NCBI RefSeq assembly: GCF_003946725.1 | Contig: NZ_RHOY01000015.1 | Coordinates: forward strand, 1-64,000 | Source of the DNA: Agrilactobacillus yilanensis | Lineage (GTDB): Bacteria > Bacillota > Bacilli > Lactobacillales > Lactobacillaceae | Direction of reading: 5' to 3' | DNA length: 64,000 bases | In this document: in pieces, positions 16,821-24,807 of the stretch | Layout of the letters: each line of letters opens with the position of its first letter | How positions within the stretch are numbered: position 1 is the stretch's first letter | Notes under the pieces: model-generated | Told to the model about the DNA's origin: nothing | What the model saw: the letters and a program-made list of their open reading frames with translations, nothing else | The model's database searches: none | Position numbers and translations under genes: made by a program

Positions 16821-18719
16821 ATGGAGAATAATACAGCTTATCGTAATGACTTATATGAAGCGGTTAACGGGCAATGGGCTAAAACGGCTGTCATTCCAGA
16901 TGATAAAGCAACAACCGGCGGCTTTGCGGATTTAGCTGATGATGTGGAAAAAAAGTTAATGGCAGATTTGGCTGCTTTTGAAGCAGGTACGAAGACTTAT
17001 GACAATCCTTTAATGGCTGAAGTTGTGAAATTATACCGACTGGCTAAAGATTTTGACCGGCGGGATCAAGAAGGTTACCAACCAATTCAAGGCGAATTGG
17101 ATCGGGTCCAAGCCTTAGAAGGTTATTTGGATTTGGCCCAACAATTACCAGATTGGTATAAAGATTTGCCAACGCCATTTGGGTTGCAAGTTGATGCAGA
17201 TATGAAAGATACTGCCAAAAATGTAGTTTATGCGTTTGCGCCAAGTTTGTATTTGCCAGACAAACCTTACTATGAAGCGGATAACGAAAATGGTCAGCAG
17301 TTATTGGCAGTTTTTGAACAGATGAGCTTGAAGCTGTTGCAAATGGTTGGTTTATCTGAAACGACAGCTCAAACCACCTTAAAACAGGCTTTGGCCTTTG
17401 ATCGCAGTCTCGTACCTTATGTTAAAAGTGCCGAAGATTGGGCAGATTATACGAGCATGTACAATCCGGTTGACTTTGCCACCTTTAGCCACTATAGTGC
17501 GCAATTAGATTTAGGGCAGTTAGTGACGACTTTAATTCAGGCAACCCCTGAAGCGGTCATTGTCGCAGAACCGAATTTTTATCAAAATATTGATGCAATT
17601 TTGACAGATGAAAATTTTGAAAACCTTAAGAGCTGGCTGTATCTAGGGGTTATTCTCGGCAGTGCCGGTAGTTTATCTGAAGATTTTCGGCAAACTGGTG
17701 GTATTTATCACCGGGCACTTTCTGGTAGTAAAGTGGCAATGTCTCAGACAAAAGCAGCTTATTACACAGCCACCAATCGGTTTAGCCAAGTGGTCGGGGA
17801 TTATTATGGCAAAACTTATTTTGGTCCGGAAGCCCGGGCAGATGTGACTCAGATGGTGACAACGATGATTGCGGTTTATAAACGACGGTTGGCTCAAAAT
17901 GATTGGTTGAGTGCCGATACAAAAGAAAAAGCCATTGTCAAACTGGATAAAATCGTGATTAAAGTCGGTTATCCTGAAAAAATTAAAGCGATTTATCAAA
18001 AATTTCATATTGATGAACATAAATCGTTATACGAAAATTTAGAAAACTTAAGCCGTCTTGTTTTAGAAGATAATTTGGATCGCTTCAATCGGCCAGTGGA
18101 TCGAACGGAGTGGGGGATGCCGGCGCAAATGGTGAATGCCATGTACGATCCTTCTAAAAATGACATTACTTTCCCAGCAGCCATTTTGCAGGCGCCATTT
18201 TATAGTTTAAAACAGACAGCTAGTGAGAACTATGGTGGGATTGGCGCCGTGATTGCCCACGAAATTTCTCATGCCTTTGATAATAATGGGGCGAAGTTTG
18301 ATGAATATGGGAATTTAAATAATTGGTGGACGGAAGCAGATTATGCCAAGTTTAAGCAGCTGACCCAAGCGACGATTGATCAGTTTGATGGCTTGCCATT
18401 TGCCGGGGGTAAAGTTAACGGTAAATTAGTCGTCTCTGAAAATGTTGCCGATGCCGGCGGCTTAAGTTGTGCGCTGGAAGCAACCAAACAAACAGCAGAT
18501 CCAGATTTGCGGGCCTTTTTCATCAACTGGGCTCGAATTTGGCGGATGGCGGCGACAACGCAATATCAACAGTTACGGTTAGCGACGGATGTTCATGCGC
18601 CTAATGTGCTGCGGGCAAATGTACAGCCTAAAAATCTAGAAGAATTCTATGATACATTCGGTGTTGTTGCCGGGGATGGCATGTATTTGGCACCAAAAGA
18701 CCGGGTTAAAATCTGGTAA
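16821..18719 (+). CDS. pepO: M13-family metallopeptidase (PepO-like)
   Basis: A 632-aa zinc endopeptidase of the neprilysin/PepO family. HEISH in VIAHEISHAFDNNGAKFD (near 475) gives the zinc ligands and catalytic Glu; ENVADAGG (near 535) gives the third ligand. There is no signal peptide, as in lactococcal PepO, so it should be cytoplasmic and cleave oligopeptides. I place the start at the second of two close ATGs (16821), eight bases after AAAGGAG; the first ATG is only two bases from it. The gene is single, with no obvious terminator before 18863. Confidence 0.93.
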   Translation: MENNTAYRNDLYEAVNGQWAKTAVIPDDKATTGGFADLADDVEKKLMADLAAFEAGTKTYDNPLMAEVVKLYRLAKDFDRRDQEGYQPIQGELDRVQALEGYLDLAQQLPDWYKDLPTPFGLQVDADMKDTAKNVVYAFAPSLYLPDKPYYEADNENGQQLLAVFEQMSLKLLQMVGLSETTAQTTLKQALAFDRSLVPYVKSAEDWADYTSMYNPVDFATFSHYSAQLDLGQLVTTLIQATPEAVIVAEPNFYQNIDAILTDENFENLKSWLYLGVILGSAGSLSEDFRQTGGIYHRALSGSKVAMSQTKAAYYTATNRFSQVVGDYYGKTYFGPEARADVTQMVTTMIAVYKRRLAQNDWLSADTKEKAIVKLDKIVIKVGYPEKIKAIYQKFHIDEHKSLYENLENLSRLVLEDNLDRFNRPVDRTEWGMPAQMVNAMYDPSKNDITFPAAILQAPFYSLKQTASENYGGIGAVIAHEISHAFDNNGAKFDEYGNLNNWWTEADYAKFKQLTQATIDQFDGLPFAGGKVNGKLVVSENVADAGGLSCALEATKQTADPDLRAFFINWARIWRMAATTQYQQLRLATDVHAPNVLRANVQPKNLEEFYDTFGVVAGDGMYLAPKDRVKIW

Positions 18720-18862
18720 TATTTACAGTGGTAGCCAAGGTTTGCGACCAATTCCGTAACGAATTAAAAATTAATTTTAAAATAAGCTTGACCTAAAACC
18801 CGTTTCAGAATTTATACTAGGGCTGCAGTTAAATAACAGCACATATAAGGAGGAAACGGATT

Positions 18863-19288
18863 ATGTTTTTAGTCACACAATTAATTAATAATCGACAGGA
18901 TTATGAACGCAATGAAGTGCAGGTGTTGTGTCAATTGGCGCAATCCGTCGCCGAACAGCTACAAGTACCCGTCCAAGGCTTAAAAAGTGATTTGTTAGCG
19001 AGTGAAGCTTATCAAGCCAGTACGATCGGTGGCCAGGCAGTTTTACCTAAAATTTGTACCACCGCAGTGCAGCAGCCCACGATTTTTGCTTATACATTTA
19101 CGCAACCAGTACCTTGGCGTTCAGGACAAACTTGGCATTTAGTAACAAGTGCTATTATTTTGGCGACGCCAGATACACAGCAGGCCACTTCAGTGCTTGA
19201 TGTTTTCCGGCAAGCCTTCAGTCATGAGGAATTTACAAAGCGGCCGATCAATAGCGGTCTCAATACAACGAATTTACAGTTTGGTTAA
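18863..19288 (+). CDS. PTS EIIA-like protein lacking the active His, 141 aa
   Basis: The protein looks like a degenerate EIIA-2 (fructose/mannitol/Ntr) domain. The typical order xIGxxIAIPHx, then a beta hairpin with (K/Q)PVxW, then a final helix, is seen here as STIGGQAVLPKI, FTQPVPW and SVLDVFRQAF. The phosphorylatable His of AIPHx is Lys in VLPKI, so it should not accept phosphate. AGGAGG precedes the ATG, and the gene is followed after 19 bp by a LacI-family regulator, suggesting an operon and a sensing role. The assignment is by pattern only; an unrelated small protein remains possible. Confidence 0.45.
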   Translation: MFLVTQLINNRQDYERNEVQVLCQLAQSVAEQLQVPVQGLKSDLLASEAYQASTIGGQAVLPKICTTAVQQPTIFAYTFTQPVPWRSGQTWHLVTSAIILATPDTQQATSVLDVFRQAFSHEEFTKRPINSGLNTTNLQFG

Positions 19289-19307
19289 ACAAAAGGACAG
19301 GGATAGC

Positions 19308-20246
19308 ATGGCGAACATACAAGAAATTGCGGACTATACCGGCTTTTCAAAGTCAACGGTTTCGCGGGTATTAAACCAAAAAAATTATGTGGCTCCAAGA
19401 ACGCGGGATTTGATTGAAGCCGCAATTGTGAAGCTGGACTACGTACCCAATGCAATGGCGCAAGGGTTAAGTATGGGCCAGATGCACAATATCGGTGTCG
19501 TTTTACCGCATAATGAGCATCCCTATTACACGCAATTGATTAATGGAATCATGGCGGCAGCTTTTGCAGCCAACTATCGTATTATGTTACTGCCCTCTAA
19601 CTATGAAGCTAAAGTGGAGTTAGCTTATTTACAGCAATTACGGCGTAAAGTATTTGACAGTATGATTTTTACCTCTCATGAAATTAGCCGGCAGACACTA
19701 ATGACTTATCAAAAGTATGGCCCAATTGTTGTCTGTCAAGATCCGGGGTGTTTACCGATCGCTGCGGCTTATACCGCTCGAGTACCGAGCTATGTGGCGG
19801 CCTTTGAATGGATCAAAGCCCAAGGGTATCAGCATATTAGTTTATTAGCGACGCGAGCCAGCAACGTTAGCGCAACAAGTAAAACAACCTTTCAAGCTTA
19901 TGAACAAGTTTTTCATCAAGCGCCAGAGCCCACATTAATTCGGACCGGCATTCGTAAGCAACAAGATGGCTATGCTGCTGCCGCTTATTTCGTCACCCAA
20001 AAACGACCACTGGATTTTATTTTTGCCAATGCAGATGACGTTGCCGCTGGTGCCCGTCAATATTACTTGGAGCATGATCTACCCGTTCCCGCCATGATGG
20101 GGCAAGAGAATCAATTATCCAGCCAATTATTAAATATGGCCACCATTGACCATCACCTATATGAAGTTGGAGAAAATGCCGCAAAATTGGCGATCTCAGG
20201 TGCCGTTCGCCAGTTTAGAGTTGAATCAGAGTTTATTGTAAGATAG
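19308..20246 (+). CDS. LacI-family transcriptional regulator
   Basis: A 312-aa repressor. The N-terminal LacI HTH is plain (IQEIADYTGFSKSTVSRVLNQK... VAPRTRDLIEAAIVKLDYVPN), followed by the YVPNAMAQGLSMG hinge and a periplasmic-binding-like sensor domain. I use the ATG at 19308, after AAAGGACAGG; a longer in-frame reading inside the preceding gene is not needed. It is coupled to the EIIA-like gene upstream. No linked sugar operon is present, so the effector is unknown and the regulator may act elsewhere. A hairpin with a T run follows. Confidence 0.9.
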   Translation: MANIQEIADYTGFSKSTVSRVLNQKNYVAPRTRDLIEAAIVKLDYVPNAMAQGLSMGQMHNIGVVLPHNEHPYYTQLINGIMAAAFAANYRIMLLPSNYEAKVELAYLQQLRRKVFDSMIFTSHEISRQTLMTYQKYGPIVVCQDPGCLPIAAAYTARVPSYVAAFEWIKAQGYQHISLLATRASNVSATSKTTFQAYEQVFHQAPEPTLIRTGIRKQQDGYAAAAYFVTQKRPLDFIFANADDVAAGARQYYLEHDLPVPAMMGQENQLSSQLLNMATIDHHLYEVGENAAKLAISGAVRQFRVESEFIVR

Positions 20247-20327
20247 AGCCATGAAGCAATACGGGTTAAGTTTAAAATAAGCTTGCATTTAACTTCTAAG
20301 TTAGACCTACCAGTATAAAAACACAGT

Positions 20328-20376
20328 AAAAAGGCTGAGTCAGTACACGCTGTAGTGTGTGGGACGCAGCCTTTTT
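20328..20376 (+). terminator. Terminator after LacI-type gene
   Basis: AAAAAGGCTG is complementary to CGCAGCCTTTTT across a long loop; the stem ends in TTTTT. Confidence 0.7.
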
Positions 20377-20383
20377 AAAGGCA

Positions 20384-20529
20384 CAAAAATAGGCTAGTGT
20401 AATCTAGGACCACACTAGCCAGTTGTAACGAACACAACTTAAAATAAATAAAAATTTCAATTCACATAGTAGCTATCTGGCTATTATGATCGAGGTCGTC
20501 TAAACCATCGATACAAGTACTTTACCTGC
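20384..20529 (-). ncRNA. Candidate small RNA, ~146 nt
   Basis: The 400-bp interval 20247-20646 has no gene, but its minus strand carries a good promoter (20536-20564) and, about 130 bases on, a terminator: GGCTAGTGT pairs with ACACTAGCC (20392-20420), followed by TATTTTTG. A second hairpin (AGTTGT/ACAACT, 20421-20439) lies just before it. No open frame with a ribosome site is seen in between. The RNA would be transcribed convergently to the LacI-type gene. Identity and function are unknown. Confidence 0.45.
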
Positions 20530-20535
20530 TCGTTT

Positions 20536-20564
20536 AGTATAACAAAGCCAATAGTACAACGCAA
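20536..20564 (-). promoter_or_regulatory. Promoter of candidate sRNA
   Basis: On the minus strand TTGCGT (20564-20559) and TATACT (20541-20536) are spaced by 17 bp. Confidence 0.5.
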
Positions 20565-20591
20565 TAACAAAGCGTCAAATTAAAACACTAC

Positions 20592-20623
20592 AAAAAAACA
20601 GCCCTCTCAGAGTAAAAGGACTG
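20592..20623 (-). terminator. Terminator of LysM gene
   Basis: On the minus strand CAGTCC pairs with GGGCTG and is followed by TTTTTTT, 24 bp after the stop at 20647. Confidence 0.7.
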
Positions 20624-20646
20624 CTTTTATCTATATATTTATCTAA

Positions 20647-21264
20647 TTAGCTTAAAACTTGAACAGTTGCTGTTGTAATACCATAACTTGGAATAGAGCT
20701 GCTTGGCATTGCAACGTCTAATTGTTGTGGGTTACTGTAAGCAAATGTACCTGTATCATTTACAGTACGATCTAAAACAGTACCGTCAGCTAAAGTGATG
20801 CGTAAACGTGTGCCTTTAGGGAAGACAGAAAGGTTTGCAGCAACACCGCTATAGCCCATGTTTGAGCCTAAAACAGCTGGATCATAAAAAGAGATCTTGT
20901 AAGTTCCGGCAGTTGTTGCAGAACTTGTTGCTGTCGTCGTACTTGTTTGTGTTGCAGTAGCTGTTGTTTGTGCTTGTGTTGTATCCGTTGTTGTCGTTGT
21001 TTGTTGGGCAGTACCGTTAACAGAGACAGTTTCACCAGGGTAGATCAAATCATAACCGCCAATTTCACGACCATTTAATTGTTCTAAAGCAGACACACTC
21101 ATGCCATAGTTACCAGCAATGCTCATATAAGTATCGCCAGCTTCGACAGTAACAGTACCATTACCGTTATCAACAGCGGCATCGGCCTTATCTGGAGCAA
21201 ACGCTACAGCAGACATTGCTAAGGCGCCAGCGAAGAATAAACCAACAAGTGCATTTTTTTTCAT
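20647..21264 (-). CDS. LysM-3D domain cell-wall protein, 205 aa
   Basis: A secreted wall protein. A signal peptide covers residues 1-29 (cleavage near ADA). A LysM domain (about 37-80; VTVEAGDTYMSIAGNYGMSVSALEQLNG) binds peptidoglycan. A Thr/Ala/Gln linker (about 85-118) is followed by a C-terminal 3D/RlpA-like double-psi barrel (FYDPAVLGSNMGYSG... VNDTGTF... LDVAMPS) with the conserved Asp residues of 3D domains found in wall-remodelling enzymes. The start at 21264 follows AAAGGAG; an upstream in-frame start has no site. The gene is monocistronic, with its own terminator. It is probably a peptidoglycan-active enzyme or wall-associated structural protein. Confidence 0.82.
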   Translation of the reverse strand: MKKNALVGLFFAGALAMSAVAFAPDKADAAVDNGNGTVTVEAGDTYMSIAGNYGMSVSALEQLNGREIGGYDLIYPGETVSVNGTAQQTTTTTDTTQAQTTATATQTSTTTATSSATTAGTYKISFYDPAVLGSNMGYSGVAANLSVFPKGTRLRITLADGTVLDRTVNDTGTFAYSNPQQLDVAMPSSSIPSYGITTATVQVLS

Positions 21265-21794
21265 TATATAAAAAACTCCTTTATCTTTGAGAAATTTCAT
21301 CGAGTGAAAAAATTTCTACATCCTACGAGTCAAAATTAATTTTTGTGACTCAATATCTTTAACACGAGGATTAGAATAACCTGTTTATATTGCAGTTATG
21401 TGTCAGGAGCTTTAACGTTTAAAGACAGAAAACAAATTTCTGTCACAAATAGTAATTAATTTCAAAAAAAGTTTTTGGTAAAGGTCGTCATGGTGCCTTT
21501 TGAAAACGATTTTCGAAATGTTACAAAACGGGATTATTTTTCAGTAAAAAAAATCAAAAACTTGTCGAAATTAACGCAAAAAATAGATTTTTAATCCCAA
21601 AAATTTAAAAAATCATGAAATTAATGCAAAAATTAAGCAATTTAATAGCCATGAATTTAGACAAAATTGGCAAAATGTGATGATAACGTTCTTTTAAAGT
21701 AGAAATGAAAATAAGTTTTATTTCCGATAAAAGATAATTTTGATCGCTATGCTATGATAGAAGTAATTGGAAATTAATGGATTGGAGCAGATAA
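21265..21794. other. 530-bp AT-rich intergenic region
   Basis: No gene is seen. The region holds the promoters of the divergent LysM and histidine-phosphatase genes. A short palindrome, GAAAACGATTTTC, at 21502-21514 resembles a CcpA cre site but misses the last two consensus positions. Long A/T runs fill most of the rest. Confidence 0.4.
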
Positions 21795-22451
21795 ATGACA
21801 ATTTTTTATTTTGTACGGCACGGTGAGACTCGGATTAATCATGAGGCACGCTTTAACGGTGGCAATGTGGACTCCCCTTTAACCCCGCAAGGCATTTTAG
21901 GGGCGCAAAGAACCGGTAATCTATTAAAACGAGTAACTTTTGATCAGATGGTTGCTTCTTCTTTACCCCGTGCTCAGCGTACGGCGCGTATCATTTTAAA
22001 ACGAAATTTAAACTGTTATCCCGAAGAATTGGTGTTAGATCATCGTTTGCGGGAGATTGACTTAGGGGATTGGGATGGGCAAAAAATTGATTCTGTTTTG
22101 GCGCATCCCCAATATCAAGCTTATTTTAAGCAGCCCGAAAAATTTGATGCCCAAGCGATTCATGCTGAAGATTTCCAGCATTTATTAGCCCGGGCAAATG
22201 CGGCCATTACCCCTTATATTCAGCCAGAAGCCAACAAAGTGCTCGTCGTTAGCCACGGCTCATTATTATTATTTTTGATTCATCAGCTAACCGGCGGTTC
22301 AATCGCTACTGTCCGCAAACAAAAAATGCTGGCTAATTCCAGCGTCACCGTTTTACAGTCCACAACCACCGGGCCTTTTGAGACATTGGGCTTAAATATT
22401 ACTGCGGACAATATTCAACAACGGCCAGAATTAGCGCCACTTTTTTCATAG
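21795..22451 (+). CDS. Histidine phosphatase family protein (PGM-like)
   Basis: A 218-aa branch-1 histidine phosphatase. The RHGET box is at residues 8-12 (His9 is phosphorylated in the family), FNGGNVDSPLTPQG follows, a second catalytic Arg/Glu region is REIDLGDWDG near 90, and the second His is in VVSHGSLL near 155. The length is that of small phosphatases of the CobC/YhfR type rather than of glycolytic phosphoglycerate mutase. It is cytoplasmic and single. A weak GGAG site precedes the ATG. Substrates are unknown. Confidence 0.9.
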   Translation: MTIFYFVRHGETRINHEARFNGGNVDSPLTPQGILGAQRTGNLLKRVTFDQMVASSLPRAQRTARIILKRNLNCYPEELVLDHRLREIDLGDWDGQKIDSVLAHPQYQAYFKQPEKFDAQAIHAEDFQHLLARANAAITPYIQPEANKVLVVSHGSLLLFLIHQLTGGSIATVRKQKMLANSSVTVLQSTTTGPFETLGLNITADNIQQRPELAPLFS

Positions 22452-22465
22452 TTTTATAAAAAGGG

Positions 22466-22580
22466 CATAAAAAAAGTATGTATTTTGGGGGAATACATAC
22501 TTTGTTTAGGGGAGAATAAGCAAATCAGTCTAGGGTAATCTATTCAAATAAACGATGGGAGGAAGATTTATTTGAATGCA
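22466..22580 (-). ncRNA. Candidate C-rich small RNA A, ~115 nt
   Basis: Read on the minus strand, the interval holds an 11-bp 5' hairpin (22577-22567 with 22552-22542) with a 14-nt loop containing CUUCCUCCC, a linker with CUCCCC, and a terminator (AAAGUAUGUAUU with AAUACAUACUUU, 22503-22473) whose loop is CCCCCAA, followed by seven U. A minus-strand -10, TATAAC, lies at 22592-22587; the -35 is weak. The same architecture is repeated at 24224-24355. C-rich loops complementary to Shine-Dalgarno sequences are typical of Gram-positive regulatory RNAs. Otherwise 22452-22944 holds no gene. Confidence 0.7.
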
Positions 22581-22944
22581 TCATATGTTATAAAACGGGG
22601 TGATGTATTGGTTCGCCAGCAAGTTTTAATTGAAAATCAAGAAACAATTAAAGCTTGTCCAATACTTGAATCATGCAAGATGATTCAGACCACGGTTCGA
22701 TGCTAAGATTATCCAGTGATTGTATAAATATTTAGGGAAATCGATGAATACTCCCCTTGACCCTTAGTATACAGATAAGTGCTTAGAAGACAAAAGAAAA
22801 AGCCTTGGCAATTCGAAATTTTATTTTGAGCCGCTGCAGACTTTTTCTTTTTTGAATTTAATTAAAAAAGTGCTTTCATTATCACTTCATTTTTGGTAAA
22901 ATGTGAAATTGCGCAAAATTTTATGAAGTGAGGTGCTTTCTTTT

Positions 22945-24216
22945 ATGAATGAAACACAATTCAAATTTCCCCACTGGCGTCAGAACATTTATCTATTCTT
23001 AACAAGTCAATTTTTAACCGGCATCACGAGTATGGTGGTACAGTACGCAATTATTTGGTATTTAACCAAAGAAACAGGTTCAGCCACAATTTTGAGTATG
23101 GCGACCTTATTAGGGATGCTGCCAATGGTATTGCTGAGCCCATTTGTTGGCCCGGTAGTTGATCGTTGGCCTAAAAAACTACTATTAATAGTACCCGATA
23201 TTGTGGCTGCACTTTTTGCCATTTTATTATCAATTGCCGGAACATTAGCAGATCAGTTTCCACTATGGTTGGTTTTTGTATCCTTAACAGTTCGTTCCAT
23301 TGCCCAGACTTTTCAAATGCCTACGGTACAGTCCATTGTGCCCACGATGGTGCCTGAGTCACAAATTACACGGATCAATGGGCAATTAGGTATGGTACAG
23401 TCAGCCAATATGCTGATTGCGCCAGCGCTAGGTGCATTTTTATTCACCATCATTCCCATTAATTTTTTGATTTTAATTGATGTATTGGGCGCTATTATTG
23501 GAATTACGCTCTTAATATTTGTCCGAATTCCTAAGGTTAGTACCACTGGCGAAACAGTGCATGTTTTGACCGATGTGAAGTTTGGCTTTAAAAAACTGAT
23601 TGGTAATAAAGGCCTGTGGTATATGACCCTGATTGGCACGGCGTTTACTTTAATTTTCATGCCCGCAGCAAGTTTGTATCCTTTGATGACGATGAATTAT
23701 TTCCATGGAACTGTGGGTCAAGCGGGACTAGTTGAAGTAATTTATTCCGCAGGGATGCTTGCTGGCGGTACGGTTATCGGCTTGTTCGGTAATTGGCGGG
23801 ACCGCATGCGGCCGATCTTTTTTGCTTATCTTACAATTGGTATAACGATTGGGCTCAGTGGTTTTTTACCAGGCAATCAAAAAAGTTTCATCTGGTTTGT
23901 TATTTTGAATCTAATCGCTGGTTTTGGCACGCCATTCTTTAGTACTTTATTGATGGCGATGATTCAGCAAAGTTATCCACCAGAACAACTAGGCCGGGTT
24001 TTGGGCGTCTTGAATTCTTTGATGAGTATTTCTGGCCCGGTTGGCTTAATTTTTGTTGGGCCGCTAGCTGATAAAATTGGGGTTGCGGCGATCTTTGTAA
24101 TTGCAGGGGTCGGCACTTTAATCTGTGGCTTGGTGACTTTCTTAATTCCGCAAACGCGGCGTTACGATCAAACCTTACAACAGCAGCTGTCAAAACAGAC
24201 TGCAGATTTGGATTAA
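22945..24216 (+). CDS. MFS drug/macrolide-efflux type transporter
   Basis: A 423-aa major facilitator of the MFS_3 (macrolide efflux / EntS-like) group with about 12 hydrophobic segments. WLTKETGSATILS and GPVVDRWPKK in the loop between helices 2 and 3 are typical, and the C-terminal half repeats the pattern (GPLADKIG). I place the start at the ATG at 22945, after GTGAGGTG; a GTG four codons upstream is the alternative. It would export a hydrophobic compound using the proton gradient; the substrate is unknown. The gene is flanked on both sides by the sibling small RNA candidates. Confidence 0.87.
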   Translation: MNETQFKFPHWRQNIYLFLTSQFLTGITSMVVQYAIIWYLTKETGSATILSMATLLGMLPMVLLSPFVGPVVDRWPKKLLLIVPDIVAALFAILLSIAGTLADQFPLWLVFVSLTVRSIAQTFQMPTVQSIVPTMVPESQITRINGQLGMVQSANMLIAPALGAFLFTIIPINFLILIDVLGAIIGITLLIFVRIPKVSTTGETVHVLTDVKFGFKKLIGNKGLWYMTLIGTAFTLIFMPAASLYPLMTMNYFHGTVGQAGLVEVIYSAGMLAGGTVIGLFGNWRDRMRPIFFAYLTIGITIGLSGFLPGNQKSFIWFVILNLIAGFGTPFFSTLLMAMIQQSYPPEQLGRVLGVLNSLMSISGPVGLIFVGPLADKIGVAAIFVIAGVGTLICGLVTFLIPQTRRYDQTLQQQLSKQTADLD

Positions 24217-24223
24217 ATTAGGA

Positions 24224-24355
24224 TAAAAAAATAGCACACGCTTGGGGGACGTGTGCTAAATTGGGAGGAAGAAAATGAAAAATTATCTTATTACTAATTG
24301 GGGTTGTCAAACAATTAATCTTTTTGGGAGGAAGGATTAATTCATTTGATATATC
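24224..24355 (-). ncRNA. Candidate C-rich small RNA B, ~130 nt
   Basis: This is the minus-strand sibling of RNA A. It has a 5' hairpin AAUUAAUC/GAUUAAUU (24342-24335 with 24320-24313) with a 14-nt loop containing CUUCCUCCC, a linker with a second CUUCCUCCC (24271-24263), and a terminator AGCACACG/CGUGUGCU (24257-24233) with the loop UCCCCCAAG, followed by A and seven U. Loop length, motif and terminator loop match RNA A although the stems differ in sequence, which suggests structural conservation. A TATGAT-like -10 lies near 24362. It lies antisense between the MFS gene and the 96-aa gene. Confidence 0.68.
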
Positions 24356-24452
24356 TATCATAACCAGATTATGTGAAAAAAATATGAAGAAGAATATATG
24401 AAACTGTCAAGAAATGGTAGAATAATAATGAACGATTATATGAGGTGATAGT

Positions 24453-24743
24453 ATGTTTACAGTAGAACTACGGGTTCGTAATCACGCAGACGCGGGTACG
24501 CAAAAGGTGACTATTGACGATCCTAAAGCCTATGCGGCATTGATTGATAAAATTAATCAAGCCTTCCCGGATATTGTGGAAGATTATAACTTGTTAATGG
24601 CGACTACGCCGTCTATTAGTTTGGATTTATATGGCGGACAAACCAATATTGCGCAAAATGGGACCCCGATAGACGTGGGTCAGTTGAAGGTTTGGCCATA
24701 TACGCCAGAACTGTTAGCCTTAATTCAAGAAAATCTACAGTAG
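24453..24743 (+). CDS. Hypothetical protein, 96 aa
   Basis: No family recognised. It is a soluble, acidic protein: an opening strand (MFTVELRVRNHAD), a helix (DPKAYAALIDKINQAF) and a C-terminal helix (TPELLALIQENLQ). GAGGTGATAGT precedes the ATG. It is single and shares a strong bidirectional terminator with the convergent serine hydrolase gene. Confidence 0.65.
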   Translation: MFTVELRVRNHADAGTQKVTIDDPKAYAALIDKINQAFPDIVEDYNLLMATTPSISLDLYGGQTNIAQNGTPIDVGQLKVWPYTPELLALIQENLQ

Positions 24744-24761
24744 ACTTGTTTCTGAATCGCA

Positions 24762-24807
24762 AAAAACCGATTTACAAAGTGAACGTACTTTGTAAATCGG
24801 CTTTTTT
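24762..24807. terminator. Bidirectional terminator
   Basis: CCGATTTACAAAGT pairs perfectly with ACTTTGTAAATCGG (14 bp), flanked by an A run on one side and a T run on the other. It serves the convergent genes ending at 24743 and 24807. Confidence 0.9.

Noticed and set aside
21501-21515. CcpA cre site TGAAAACGATTTTCG
   Set aside because: It is palindromic but misses the last two consensus positions, and the gene it would control is unclear; kept only as a note in the intergenic entry.
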